Source of the DNA: Paucibacter sp. KBW04
Lineage (GTDB): Bacteria; Pseudomonadota; Gammaproteobacteria; Burkholderiales; Burkholderiaceae_C
Assembly (NCBI RefSeq): GCF_003852425.1
Contig: NZ_QAJN01000014.1
Coordinates: forward strand, 62,001-126,000
Direction: 5' to 3'
DNA length: 64,000 nt
Both the position numbers and the translations under genes were made by a program. Below, in pieces: positions 27,158 through 34,509 of the stretch. Numbering within the stretch: position 1 is the stretch's first letter; each line of letters begins with the position of its first letter. A model generated the notes under the pieces. The model was not told the DNA's origin and ran no database searches. It saw only the letters and a program-made list of their open reading frames with translations.

Positions 27158-27720
27158 TTGCTGGGCGCTTTGGGCGCGGGATAGCGCACCTCGATCACCT
27201 CAATCTGCTCCAGTCCGCCAGGCGTCATCAGCTGCAGCTCATCGCCTTCGCGGGCCTTCAACAGCACCCGCGCGATGGGCGAGACCCAGCTGACCTCACC
27301 GGCCAAGCTGTCGGACTCGTCGATGCCCTTGATGGTGATGGTGCGCTCCTCACCCTTGGCATTGGCGTAGGTCACGGTCGCGCCGAAAAAGATCTGGTCA
27401 CTGCCGTGGTGCAGGCTGGGATCGGCCACTTCGGCGATGTCCAGACGCTTGGTGAGGAAGCGCAGGCGGCGGTCGATCTCGCGCAGGCGCTTCTTGCCGT
27501 AGAGGTAGTCGCCGTTCTCGCTGCGATCGCCATTCTTGGCCGCCCAGGAGACGATCTCGACGATCTTGGGCCGCTCCTCGTCCAGCAAGCTCATGAACTC
27601 GCCGCGCAGACGCGCATAGCCCTCGGGCGTCATGTAGTTGCGCGTGCCCAGCGGCAAGGCGGGCAAGGCCAACTCATCATCGTCCTCGGAATCGCTTTCT
27701 TTGGTGAATGCCTTGTTCAT
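27154..27720 (-). CDS. greB: Transcription elongation factor GreB
   Basis: 188 residues from the ATG at 27720. GreB rescues backtracked RNA polymerase by stimulating transcript cleavage. The N-terminal coiled coil carries the acidic tip (AAKNGDRSENGDY) and the C-terminal FKBP-like domain holds GEVSWVSPIARVLLKAREGDEL. An acidic leader (SDSEDDDELALPALP) precedes the core. An upstream in-frame start at 27792 would run over the divergent racemase promoter and is rejected. The TAA stop shares TTAA with the spoT stop. Confidence 0.95.
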   Translation of the reverse strand: MNKAFTKESDSEDDDELALPALPLGTRNYMTPEGYARLRGEFMSLLDEERPKIVEIVSWAAKNGDRSENGDYLYGKKRLREIDRRLRFLTKRLDIAEVADPSLHHGSDQIFFGATVTYANAKGEERTITIKGIDESDSLAGEVSWVSPIARVLLKAREGDELQLMTPGGLEQIEVIEVRYPAPKAPSN

Positions 27721-27762
27721 GCGTGTATTGTCTCGCCAAGAACATCGCATGGAGACACAAGC

Positions 27763-28911
27763 ATGACGGTAGCGCCTCAACCGCCCTCTCAAGGCCCTTT
27801 ACACGGACTGCGCGTGATCGAAATGGCCGGCATTGGCCCGGGCCCTTTCTGTGGCATGTTGCTGGCCGATATGGGGGCCGAGGTGATCGTGGTGGAGCGA
27901 CCCGCCGCGCTACGAAGCCTGGGAGCCGGTGAGGCCATGAACCGGGGCAAACGCTCCATCTGCCTGGACTTGAAGACACCGTCCGGCCAGCGCGCCGTGC
28001 AAGCATTGATCAATAGCGCAGACGCTTTGATCGAAGGCTACCGACCAGGCGTGATGGAACGCTTGGGTTTAGGGCCCGAGGTGTTTAGCAGCAGCAATCC
28101 ACGCCTGGTTTTTGGCCGCGTCACCGGCTGGGGTCAGAGCGGGCCGCTGGCCCAAGCCGCCGGCCACGACATCAATTACGTCGCCCTTACCGGCGCCATG
28201 TCGATTGCCAGCCGGGCCGGCCAGGCCCCGACCTTGCCCGCCACCTTGATCGGCGATATGTCGGGCGGCGCCATGTTCTTGGCCTTTGGCATCGTCTGCG
28301 CAATTCTGGAGGCCCGGCGCAGCGGTATGGGCCAGGTGGTGGACGCCGCCATGATCGACGGCGTGGGCACGCTCAGTGCCTTGGTGCATTCCCTGCGCGC
28401 CAATGGCATGTGGTCCGAACAGCCGGCGCAAAACTTCTTTCTGCACAGCTCACCCTTTTACGACAGCTTTGAATGCGCGGACGGCGGCTTTGTGACCCTG
28501 GGCGCCATCGAGCCGCAGTTCTACGCCGAACTGCTGCAGCGCCTGGAACTGAAGGATGTGGATCCACGCGCCCAGCACGAAAGCCGCTTGTGGCCGGCCC
28601 TGCGCGAACAGGTGGCGGCCCGCATCAAGAGCAAAAGCCGGGCGGAATGGACCGCCTTGCTGGAAGGCACGGACGTCTGTTTCGCGCCGGTGCTCAGCCT
28701 GGACGAAGCGGCCCAGCACCCTCACCAACAAGCCCGCGGCAATTTCAGCCGAGTGAACGGCCACTGGCAGCCCGCCGCCTCACCGCGCTTTTCGCGCAGC
28801 CAACTGCGCAAGCCTCAGGCCGGACCGCAGCCGGGCGCCGACAGTGAAACGCTGTTGAATGAACTGGGATTCCAGGCCGCCGAGATCGCGCAAATGCTGG
28901 CGAGCGGCTGA
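27763..28911 (+). CDS. Alpha-methylacyl-CoA racemase / family III CoA-transferase
   Basis: 382 residues from the ATG at 27763, with GGAGA 7 nt upstream. CaiB/BaiF family, with the N-terminal RVIEMAGIGPGPFCGMLLADMGAEVIVVE and AGHDINYVALTGAMS, which holds the His-Asp pair of alpha-methylacyl-CoA racemases. The GDMSGGAMFLAFGI stretch follows. This motif set suggests racemisation of 2-methyl-branched acyl-CoA rather than CoA transfer. Divergent from greB with a 42-nt gap. Confidence 0.9.
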   Translation: MTVAPQPPSQGPLHGLRVIEMAGIGPGPFCGMLLADMGAEVIVVERPAALRSLGAGEAMNRGKRSICLDLKTPSGQRAVQALINSADALIEGYRPGVMERLGLGPEVFSSSNPRLVFGRVTGWGQSGPLAQAAGHDINYVALTGAMSIASRAGQAPTLPATLIGDMSGGAMFLAFGIVCAILEARRSGMGQVVDAAMIDGVGTLSALVHSLRANGMWSEQPAQNFFLHSSPFYDSFECADGGFVTLGAIEPQFYAELLQRLELKDVDPRAQHESRLWPALREQVAARIKSKSRAEWTALLEGTDVCFAPVLSLDEAAQHPHQQARGNFSRVNGHWQPAASPRFSRSQLRKPQAGPQPGADSETLLNELGFQAAEIAQMLASG

Positions 28912-28934
28912 AGAAAGCAAAGCCAAACGCACAA

Positions 28935-28968
28935 TTGAAAAAGCCCCAGGATGACTCGCTGAGGCTTT
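28935..28968 (-). terminator. Terminator of tRNA-Arg copy 1
   Basis: On the minus strand, AAAGCCTCAG-N9-CTGGGGCTTT forms a 10-bp stem with one G-T pair and is followed by TTCAATT. It lies 17 nt beyond the tRNA 3' end and could also slow transcription arriving from the racemase gene. Confidence 0.75.
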
Positions 28969-28985
28969 CCGATTTCTTCTTATTT

Positions 28986-29062
28986 TGGTGCGGCTGGCAG
29001 GATTCGAACCCACGACCCCTTGGTTCGTAGCCAAGTACTCTATCCAACTGAGCTACAGCCGC
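28986..29062 (-). tRNA. tRNA-Arg (anticodon ACG), copy 1
   Basis: 77 nt including the encoded CCA. Acceptor GCGGCTG pairs with CAGCCGC, D-stem TAGCTCAGTTGGA, anticodon stem TTGG/CCAA with loop CTACGAA (anticodon ACG, read as ICG), T-loop GGTTCGAATCC. Two identical copies follow at 29626 and 29957. Confidence 0.97.
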
Positions 29063-29074
29063 TTCAAGCCCTCT

Positions 29075-29104
29075 ACTATAGCACGCAAATCGGAGCCCCT
29101 TCAA
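29075..29104 (-). promoter_or_regulatory. Promoter of tRNA-Arg copy 1
   Basis: TTGAAG (29104-29099) and TATAGT (29080-29075) with an 18-nt spacer on the minus strand, 13 nt before the tRNA. The same TATAGTAGAG block precedes copy 2 at 29720, although copy 2 has no clear -35. Confidence 0.65.
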
Positions 29105-29586
29105 TCTTTTTCAAAGAATGTCCGTCAGTCGCCTCGACCACAGTGACTGAATTGGTGAGCGCCCCCGCCTAGCCCAACTTTCCCTTCGAAGGCATTTGTT
29201 ACAGCTTCGCAGGGCAAATCAGCCCTTCAAGCCGGCCGAAAAAACATACTGGGAGCCGTTCTACCGTCTGCCGCCGCAGGAGCCCGTTCAAGCGGCACAA
29301 AGGCCGCGCGCGTCAAGCGCAGACAAGTTTCCCAGCGACTTCTGCGGCCCTTCTGACAGGGCCTGCTGGCTTCTCGGCCTCGTCAACACCTTGATGCACT
29401 TGGCAAGAAATAAGCATCGATTCGAGCTAATTCCTGCCAACAACACCATAGGCATCCACTCCGAAAACCTCATGTTTATGCATGTTGGCGAAGTTGCTCA
29501 GGTCTGACTAGGGTAATTCAGAGAAACCCATGCCCGGTGCTTGAACAAACTGCGCCAGGAAGCAAGCACCGCATTCGGAAAAAAGA
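29105..29586. other. Spacer between tRNA-Arg copies 1 and 2
   Basis: About 480 bases without a recognisable gene. The only longer rightward open frame (29196-29507, TTG start) has no ribosome-binding site and no familiar motif. Base composition is lower in GC in the second half (29390-29520) than in the genes around. No integrase, repeat or att-like direct repeat was seen. Confidence 0.5.
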
Positions 29587-29618
29587 AAAGGGCTAGTACG
29601 CATAACGTACTAGCCCTT
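29581..29618 (-). terminator. Terminator of tRNA-Arg copy 2
   Basis: AAGGGCTAGTACG-ttatg-CGTACTAGCCCTT on the minus strand, a perfect 13-bp stem, then TTCTTTT. It starts 8 nt after the tRNA 3' end. Its sequence is unrelated to the terminators of copies 1 and 3, which resemble each other. Confidence 0.85.
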
Positions 29619-29625
29619 GCTTTTT

Positions 29626-29702
29626 TGGTGCGGCTGGCAGGATTCGAACCCACGACCCCTTGGTTCGTAGCCAAGTACTCTATCCAACTGAGCTACAGCC
29701 GC
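29626..29702 (-). tRNA. tRNA-Arg (anticodon ACG), copy 2
   Basis: 77 nt, identical to copy 1 at every position, including CCA. Its upstream flank (TTGAA...TATAGTAGAG) resembles that of copy 1, so the copy 1/copy 2 promoters share ancestry. Confidence 0.97.
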
Positions 29703-29896
29703 TTCAATAACTCTACTATAACACGATTATTTCTGATCTCTGCATTCAATTGCTGAAATATCAGCAAAATCTGCGGCACCGCGAAGGCATGAAACTAATT
29801 TGAGTTTCGGCACGCACTTGGTGCTGCACTTGAAAACTGTTTCTGCCATCCAGTCCTTCCACCGAATGCCAGCCAGCTCACAATATGCGGATCTAT

Positions 29897-29932
29897 ATAA
29901 ATAGATAAAGCCCCGATATTTCTATCGAGGCT
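29897..29932 (-). terminator. Terminator of tRNA-Arg copy 3
   Basis: AGCCTCGATA-gaaa-TATCGGGGCT on the minus strand, 10 bp with one G-T pair, then TTATCTATTTAT. The outer AGCCTC/GGGGCT pairs match those of the copy 1 terminator. The remaining spacer up to copy 2 (29703-29896) holds no gene that I can see. Confidence 0.75.
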
Positions 29933-29956
29933 CTATTCATTTTTACTTCTTATTTT

Positions 29957-30033
29957 TGGTGCGGCTGGCAGGATTCGAACCCACGACCCCTTGGTTCGTA
30001 GCCAAGTACTCTATCCAACTGAGCTACAGCCGC
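29957..30033 (-). tRNA. tRNA-Arg (anticodon ACG), copy 3
   Basis: 77 nt identical to copies 1 and 2. The immediate downstream flank (AAAATAAGAAG on the minus strand) is nearly the same as that of copy 1. Confidence 0.97.
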
Positions 30034-30043
30034 GAAGCCTGCT

Positions 30044-30073
30044 ATTGTAGGCTGAAAATATCGGTCCCTGCAA
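30044..30073 (-). promoter_or_regulatory. Promoter of tRNA-Arg copy 3
   Basis: TTGCAG (30073-30068) and TACAAT (30049-30044) with an 18-nt spacer on the minus strand, 10 nt before the tRNA. The promoter differs from those of copies 1 and 2. Confidence 0.6.
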
Positions 30074-30092
30074 GAGATTTCAAAAAATCTTC

Positions 30093-31340
30093 TTACTGAA
30101 GCACCGCCGCGGCCTCGAAACAGCGCGCCCGGCGATCCTGATCACCGTCTTGTTCGGCCAGCTGGGCCAGGGTCAACCAGCTGCGGCGGCGGGCAGCGAC
30201 ACCTACCTCGTGGTCGTCACAGACCTGCTCCAGCATCAACCTGGCCTTGCCCCAAAGTTGACGCTCGGCCAAGGCATGGCCCAGGGCGTAAGCCAGGTAT
30301 TTGTCTCGCGGGAAGCGCTGCACGGCCGACTCCAGGCGCTGCAACCATTCGGGTGCCAGGCCCGGCAAGACCGGCACCAGGCTTTCGGCCAAGGTGGCCC
30401 GCTCATCGTTTTGCAACTCGCCGATATCGTCCCAGAAGGGACGCAACCAACCGCGCCCATCGTCGGGCGAACCCAGGGCGGCCGAACGGCCGGCAGCCCG
30501 GCAGGCCACCAGCACGTCGCGGCGATCGGCGCTGTCCAGCTGCTGCCAGACCTGACGCAGCTGATCGACATCACGTGCACCATCCAGCGCTTCAAAAGCC
30601 AGCGAGCGCAGCAACCCTTGCGCCGCCACCTTGGAGAATCCCTGGTGCTTGGCCAGCAAGCGAGCAGTGCGCAAGGCTTCCAGCGACTGCTTGGCCAGAC
30701 GGCTGGCCTGCAGCTTCAGGCGCAGGGCCTGGGTGCGGCGTGCCACGCCAGGATTCAGATCGGCCAGCAGGCCCAAGGCACGCGGCGCATCGCGGTCATC
30801 CAGCGCCCATTCGGCGGCCAACAACAAAGCGCCCTCCTCCTGCGCACGCCCGGCCGAGGTCCGGCGCGCCAACTCAAGCGCCAGATTCAGCTGCTCGTCG
30901 CGACGGCGGCGGTCCTGCAGGCGGTGCGCACTATTGGCGGCCAGCAGATGGCCCAGGGCCAGAAAGCCCGCATCCTGCGACAACTCGGGCGTCTGGGCAT
31001 GGATGCTGAGCGCTCGCTGCGCGGCTTTTTGAGCCCGGCCGTAGCGGGCACCAAAAAACTCCCCCAAGGACTCACGCAGCGCCAGCTGAGCGCTGCGCTC
31101 GCGCTGAGCCAGACGCCATTCTTTGGCGCGCTGCGGCAGGCTGATCATGGAGCCGACGGTTTGAATCGCCGTCACCAGCGCAAAACAGCTGCCTACCAGC
31201 ACCAGCAGGAACAGATTGAGCGACACATCCAGGCGCCATCCGTTCCAGTAAAAACTCGCCAGTCCGTCATTGCGACCCAGCACCAGGGCGGCCACCACGG
31301 CCACCGAAAAAAGCAAAACCAACCAGATGATGGTGCGCAT
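30093..31340 (-). CDS. hemY: HemY-type membrane protein with TPR repeats
   Basis: 415 residues. Two N-terminal membrane helices (residues ~4-21 and ~42-63) form the HemY_N domain (PF07219-like). A periplasm- or cytoplasm-facing array of TPR helices follows to residue ~410 (AQKAAQRALSIHAQTPELSQDAGFLALGHLL and similar). Last gene of hemCDXY. The proteobacterial HemY is linked to late heme synthesis by gene neighbourhood and mutant work, but its precise activity is not settled; it is not the protoporphyrinogen oxidase of the same name. 21 nt after hemX. Confidence 0.92.
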   Translation of the reverse strand: MRTIIWLVLLFSVAVVAALVLGRNDGLASFYWNGWRLDVSLNLFLLVLVGSCFALVTAIQTVGSMISLPQRAKEWRLAQRERSAQLALRESLGEFFGARYGRAQKAAQRALSIHAQTPELSQDAGFLALGHLLAANSAHRLQDRRRRDEQLNLALELARRTSAGRAQEEGALLLAAEWALDDRDAPRALGLLADLNPGVARRTQALRLKLQASRLAKQSLEALRTARLLAKHQGFSKVAAQGLLRSLAFEALDGARDVDQLRQVWQQLDSADRRDVLVACRAAGRSAALGSPDDGRGWLRPFWDDIGELQNDERATLAESLVPVLPGLAPEWLQRLESAVQRFPRDKYLAYALGHALAERQLWGKARLMLEQVCDDHEVGVAARRRSWLTLAQLAEQDGDQDRRARCFEAAAVLQ

Positions 31341-31361
31341 GAAACTCAGGCCCTCAAGTCT

Positions 31362-32537
31362 TCAGCGACCGGCGGCCGCGGCGGAGAGCGCGGCCAAGGT
31401 GTCGTCGGGGCGAGGCACGACGACCTGGCGAGCTTGCCCAGCCACTTGGCGCAAGAGATCGCCGGCCACTTGCACCTTGCGGGCGCGACCGTCGAAATAG
31501 CGGTTCAGCATTTCCTGGCTGTCACGCAGATCGGCTTGCGCCGTCTCGAACTGGCGGCTGAGCAAGGCCAGGCGGGCATTGAGCAGGCGCAGCTTGATGT
31601 TCTCGCGCAGGAAAAAAGCCTGCTCGGGCGCCAACAAGGCCGCCTCAGGATGATCGATGCGGGTGACGCGAATCAGGCTGCGGGTCTCGGTCCAGGCCGC
31701 CGCAGCGGTCTCGCGCACGCCTTTCTTGGCGGCCCACCACCATTGGGCGAATTCGCCGTCGGCAGCAGTTGGCGGCTTCTCTTCGCCGGGCGCGCCGGCT
31801 TTGAGCGGCTTGCCGTTGCCGGGCTTGAACCGGGGCTCTTCGGCCACGGGCTTGGGCTCGGCCGATTTTTCGGCATTGACCGTCAGCGGCAGCTCGTCAA
31901 GCAGGCGCACCACCTCGTCCAGCTTGATGGTCAGGGTAGACACATCGACCACGCTGACCGATTTGACCCGGTCCAGATCGCGGGCGACGGCGCGGCGCAC
32001 GCCTTCCATGCGCGGCTGCTTGTAGCGCAGCAGGCGCTCATCGGCCAGTTTGAGCGTCACCACCAGGGGCTCGGCACTGCCGGTGATGGCGGACTGTTGC
32101 AAGGCCACGCGGATGGAGGCCTCGATATCGCCGATCACGTTCTCATCCCGCGAGCGCGACATGGACTGGATCAACTCCTCCAGCTGGCCGCGCTGCAAAG
32201 CCACCTCGGCCAAACGGGCGTCCAGCAAGGCCACTTTGGCGGCGGTGTCACGGGTCAGCTCTTGCGAGGCCTTGGCGGCCGCCTTGGCCTCGCCGGCATT
32301 GGTCTGAATCAACTCCTGGCGACGCACCAGTTCTTGCTCCAGCGACTGCTGGCGGCTCATGCTCTGCCAGGCCAGGCCCAGGCCGGCCACGCTGAGCACA
32401 GCGGCGGCGATGGGCAGCCACTGGGAGCTGACGGATGATTGGACGGGCGCCTGAGCACGGGGCTCAGAGGCAGCGGCCTGAGTCGACACCTGCGGTGCCG
32501 ACAGAGATTCTTGGGAGTTTTGTTGGGTATCGCTCAC
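31362..32537 (-). CDS. hemX: HemX-like uroporphyrinogen-III C-methyltransferase-family membrane protein
   Basis: 391 residues with a GTG start at 32537 inside the hemD stop (GTGA). A Ser/Gln/Ala-rich cytoplasmic leader, one membrane helix at ~41-59, a coiled-coil stretch (60-125), and the HemX domain (NVIGDIEASIRVALQQSAITGSAEPLVVTLKLAD). Residues ~230-270 are Pro/Lys-rich. It lacks SAM-binding motifs, so despite the family name methyltransferase activity is unlikely. It probably supports the heme pathway complex at the membrane with HemY. Confidence 0.9.
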   Translation of the reverse strand: MSDTQQNSQESLSAPQVSTQAAASEPRAQAPVQSSVSSQWLPIAAAVLSVAGLGLAWQSMSRQQSLEQELVRRQELIQTNAGEAKAAAKASQELTRDTAAKVALLDARLAEVALQRGQLEELIQSMSRSRDENVIGDIEASIRVALQQSAITGSAEPLVVTLKLADERLLRYKQPRMEGVRRAVARDLDRVKSVSVVDVSTLTIKLDEVVRLLDELPLTVNAEKSAEPKPVAEEPRFKPGNGKPLKAGAPGEEKPPTAADGEFAQWWWAAKKGVRETAAAAWTETRSLIRVTRIDHPEAALLAPEQAFFLRENIKLRLLNARLALLSRQFETAQADLRDSQEMLNRYFDGRARKVQVAGDLLRQVAGQARQVVVPRPDDTLAALSAAAAGR

Positions 32538-33334
32538 GGTGCAAATGATTGTAGGGGTCTGCCCTGCATCGCCTGAAAGGCCTGCACCAGGGCGGGCGCA
32601 TCGGGTCGCGCCAAAACCACATGCCCAAAACCCAGGGCTCGCGCCGCATCGGCAATGCGGGCATGGGTGGCGATGCAGGCACGCTGGCCCCAGCCGGCAT
32701 CACCTGGCGTCAGGGCCGCCAGATTGGCCACCCCCTCGGCGCTGCTGAGCAGCCAGACCGCGGCCTCAGGCACCGCCAACAGCGCTTGCAAACGCGCCTG
32801 CCCGGCCGCGTCCAACTTTGGGCAGCGGCGGCTGTAGACACTGAAAGCCGTGACATCGGCACCCTGCTCGCGCAGACGCTCGGCCAGCCACTCGCGGCCT
32901 CCGTCGCCGCGCAGCATCAGGACCTGGCGCCCCTGCCAGTCACGCGGCTGCAGCAAAGGCCAGAGGTGTTCCGAGTCCAGACTGGCCGCATCGGCGGGGG
33001 GCTGCAAGATCAGCTCGGCCGGCACACCGGCTTGCTGCAAGGCTCGCGCGCTGCCGGGGCCCACGCAGGCGGCCAGACAGGCCGCTGGCCAGGCTTGGCC
33101 CGCGGGACGCTGGGCAAAAAAATGCTGGACCGCATTGGGGCTGACAAAAAAGGCCAGGGCCGCCGCTGGCATGCGCCGCCAAGCGGCGACCGCTGCGGCG
33201 GCCGCGCCCTCCTGAGCCACGATCTCGATCAGCGGAAAACTCTGTGCCGCCACACCCAGTTTGGCTAGCCTTTGCAACCAGTCTTGCGTCTGGGCCAACG
33301 GCCGGGTCAGGATCAGGCTGGGCGCGATGCTCAT
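32534..33334 (-). CDS. hemD: Uroporphyrinogen-III synthase
   Basis: 266 residues from the ATG at 33334 (MSIAPSLILTRPL). Cyclises hydroxymethylbilane with D-ring inversion to uroporphyrinogen III. Two alternating domains are typical: LILTRPLAQTQDWLQRL, FFVSPNAVQHFF, ACVGPGSARAL, VLMLRGDGGREWLAERL, WLLSSAEGVANL, CIATHARIADAARALGF. Family members are divergent; identity is supported by its position directly after hemC (7-nt gap). Confidence 0.95.
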   Translation of the reverse strand: MSIAPSLILTRPLAQTQDWLQRLAKLGVAAQSFPLIEIVAQEGAAAAAVAAWRRMPAAALAFFVSPNAVQHFFAQRPAGQAWPAACLAACVGPGSARALQQAGVPAELILQPPADAASLDSEHLWPLLQPRDWQGRQVLMLRGDGGREWLAERLREQGADVTAFSVYSRRCPKLDAAGQARLQALLAVPEAAVWLLSSAEGVANLAALTPGDAGWGQRACIATHARIADAARALGFGHVVLARPDAPALVQAFQAMQGRPLQSFAP

Positions 33335-33341
33335 CCTGGCT

Positions 33342-34292
33342 TTAGGCCTGCGCTGGCGGCAGATAGCCGGCCGCACCCAGGGCCATCAAGGCCTGGGCGG
33401 CTTGCAGACCTAAGGCCTCGGCGGCCTCGGCCGTCTGCGGCTGCGCTTGCAGGCGAGTCTTCAGCAGGGGATGGCTGGGATGCTGTGCACTGCCCAGCGC
33501 CGCGCTGAGGTGCAAGACGCCATCCAGCCAATGCGCATGTGCGGCCAAGGGCACGCTGCAGCTGCCGCCCAGGGCGCGCGAAACGGCGCGCTCGGCCAGG
33601 GTGGCCAGCCAGGTGGGCTGGTCAATCATGCCCGCGATCTGGGCCTTCAACTCGGCCGCATCGGCGCGCAACTCCAGGCCCAGAGCGCCTTGGCCGGCGC
33701 AGGGAATCATGGTCTCGATATCAAAGTAGCTGCGGATGCGATCGCCCGCGCCCAGGCGCTTGAGGCCGGCCGCCGCCAGCACGATGGCGTCGTAGCCGCC
33801 CTCGTCCAGCTTGCGCATACGGGTGTCCAGATTGCCTCGCAAGGGCTCGATGCGCAGATCGGGCCGCAAGGCCAGCAGCTGCACCACCCGGCGCAGGCTG
33901 GAAGTGCCCACGACAGCACCTTGGGGCAGCTCGTCCAGCGTGGCATAACGGTTAGAGACCAGGGCATCGCGGGGATCCTCGCGCTGCAGAATCGCCGCCA
34001 GCTCAAAGCCCTCGGGCAGCTCCATCGGCACATCCTTGAGCGAATGCACGGCCAGTTGTGCGCGACCCTCTTCCAGAGCCGTCTCCAGTTCCTTGACGAA
34101 CAAGCCCTTGCCACCCACCTTGGAGAGGGCCCGGTCCAGGATCTGATCGCCCCGGGTGGTCATGCCCAGCAGGGTCACATTCAGGCCCAACTCGGCCTCC
34201 AGCCTGGACTTGACATGCTCGGCCTGCCAAAGCGCCAGGCGGCTCTCACGGGTGGCAATGACGACGGTTTTGGATTGCTGCGTTTCACTCAT
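33342..34292 (-). CDS. hemC: Porphobilinogen deaminase (hydroxymethylbilane synthase)
   Basis: 316 residues from the ATG at 34292. Joins four porphobilinogens on a dipyrromethane cofactor, which binds the cysteine in [12 protein letters not shown]. Other signatures are [50 protein letters not shown] and [31 protein letters not shown]. The in-frame start at 34367 would add a leader unlike the family. Confidence 0.97.
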   Translation of the reverse strand: MSETQQSKTVVIATRESRLALWQAEHVKSRLEAELGLNVTLLGMTTRGDQILDRALSKVGGKGLFVKELETALEEGRAQLAVHSLKDVPMELPEGFELAAILQREDPRDALVSNRYATLDELPQGAVVGTSSLRRVVQLLALRPDLRIEPLRGNLDTRMRKLDEGGYDAIVLAAAGLKRLGAGDRIRSYFDIETMIPCAGQGALGLELRADAAELKAQIAGMIDQPTWLATLAERAVSRALGGSCSVPLAAHAHWLDGVLHLSAALGSAQHPSHPLLKTRLQAQPQTAEAAEALGLQAAQALMALGAAGYLPPAQA

Positions 34293-34401
34293 GGGGCAAT
34301 TATTGACCAGCCACCATCGCCGCCCGCCCAAGACCGGCGAATCTCGGCCTGCGTTGTAGACCTGCACCTCCGACCGTTGGGTCGGAAAAAGAAACTGATA
34401 A

Positions 34402-34436
34402 AGTCAGAATCAAGTAACTTCGTTACATGCCTGACT
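34402..34436. repeat. Nested inverted repeat in the hemC-ppc intergenic region
   Basis: AGTCAG (34402-34407) and CTGACT (34431-34436) enclose GTAAC (34414-34418) and GTTAC (34422-34426), two symmetric pairs within 35 bp. It lies 74 nt before the ppc start and 110 nt before hemC. It could be a regulator site or a leader hairpin of ppc. There is no U-run, so it is not a standard terminator. Confidence 0.45.
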
Positions 34437-34509
34437 CCGTCAAATTGCGCGCTTCGCCGCCCGATTGCTCAGCCTCAGTCCCTTGTCTTTTTCAGCCACG
34501 AGCCCCGCC

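Noticed and set aside
29196-29507. 103-codon rightward frame between tRNA copies 1 and 2
   Set aside because: TTG start, no ribosome-binding site, no recognisable motif, and it lies in a spacer between tRNA genes.
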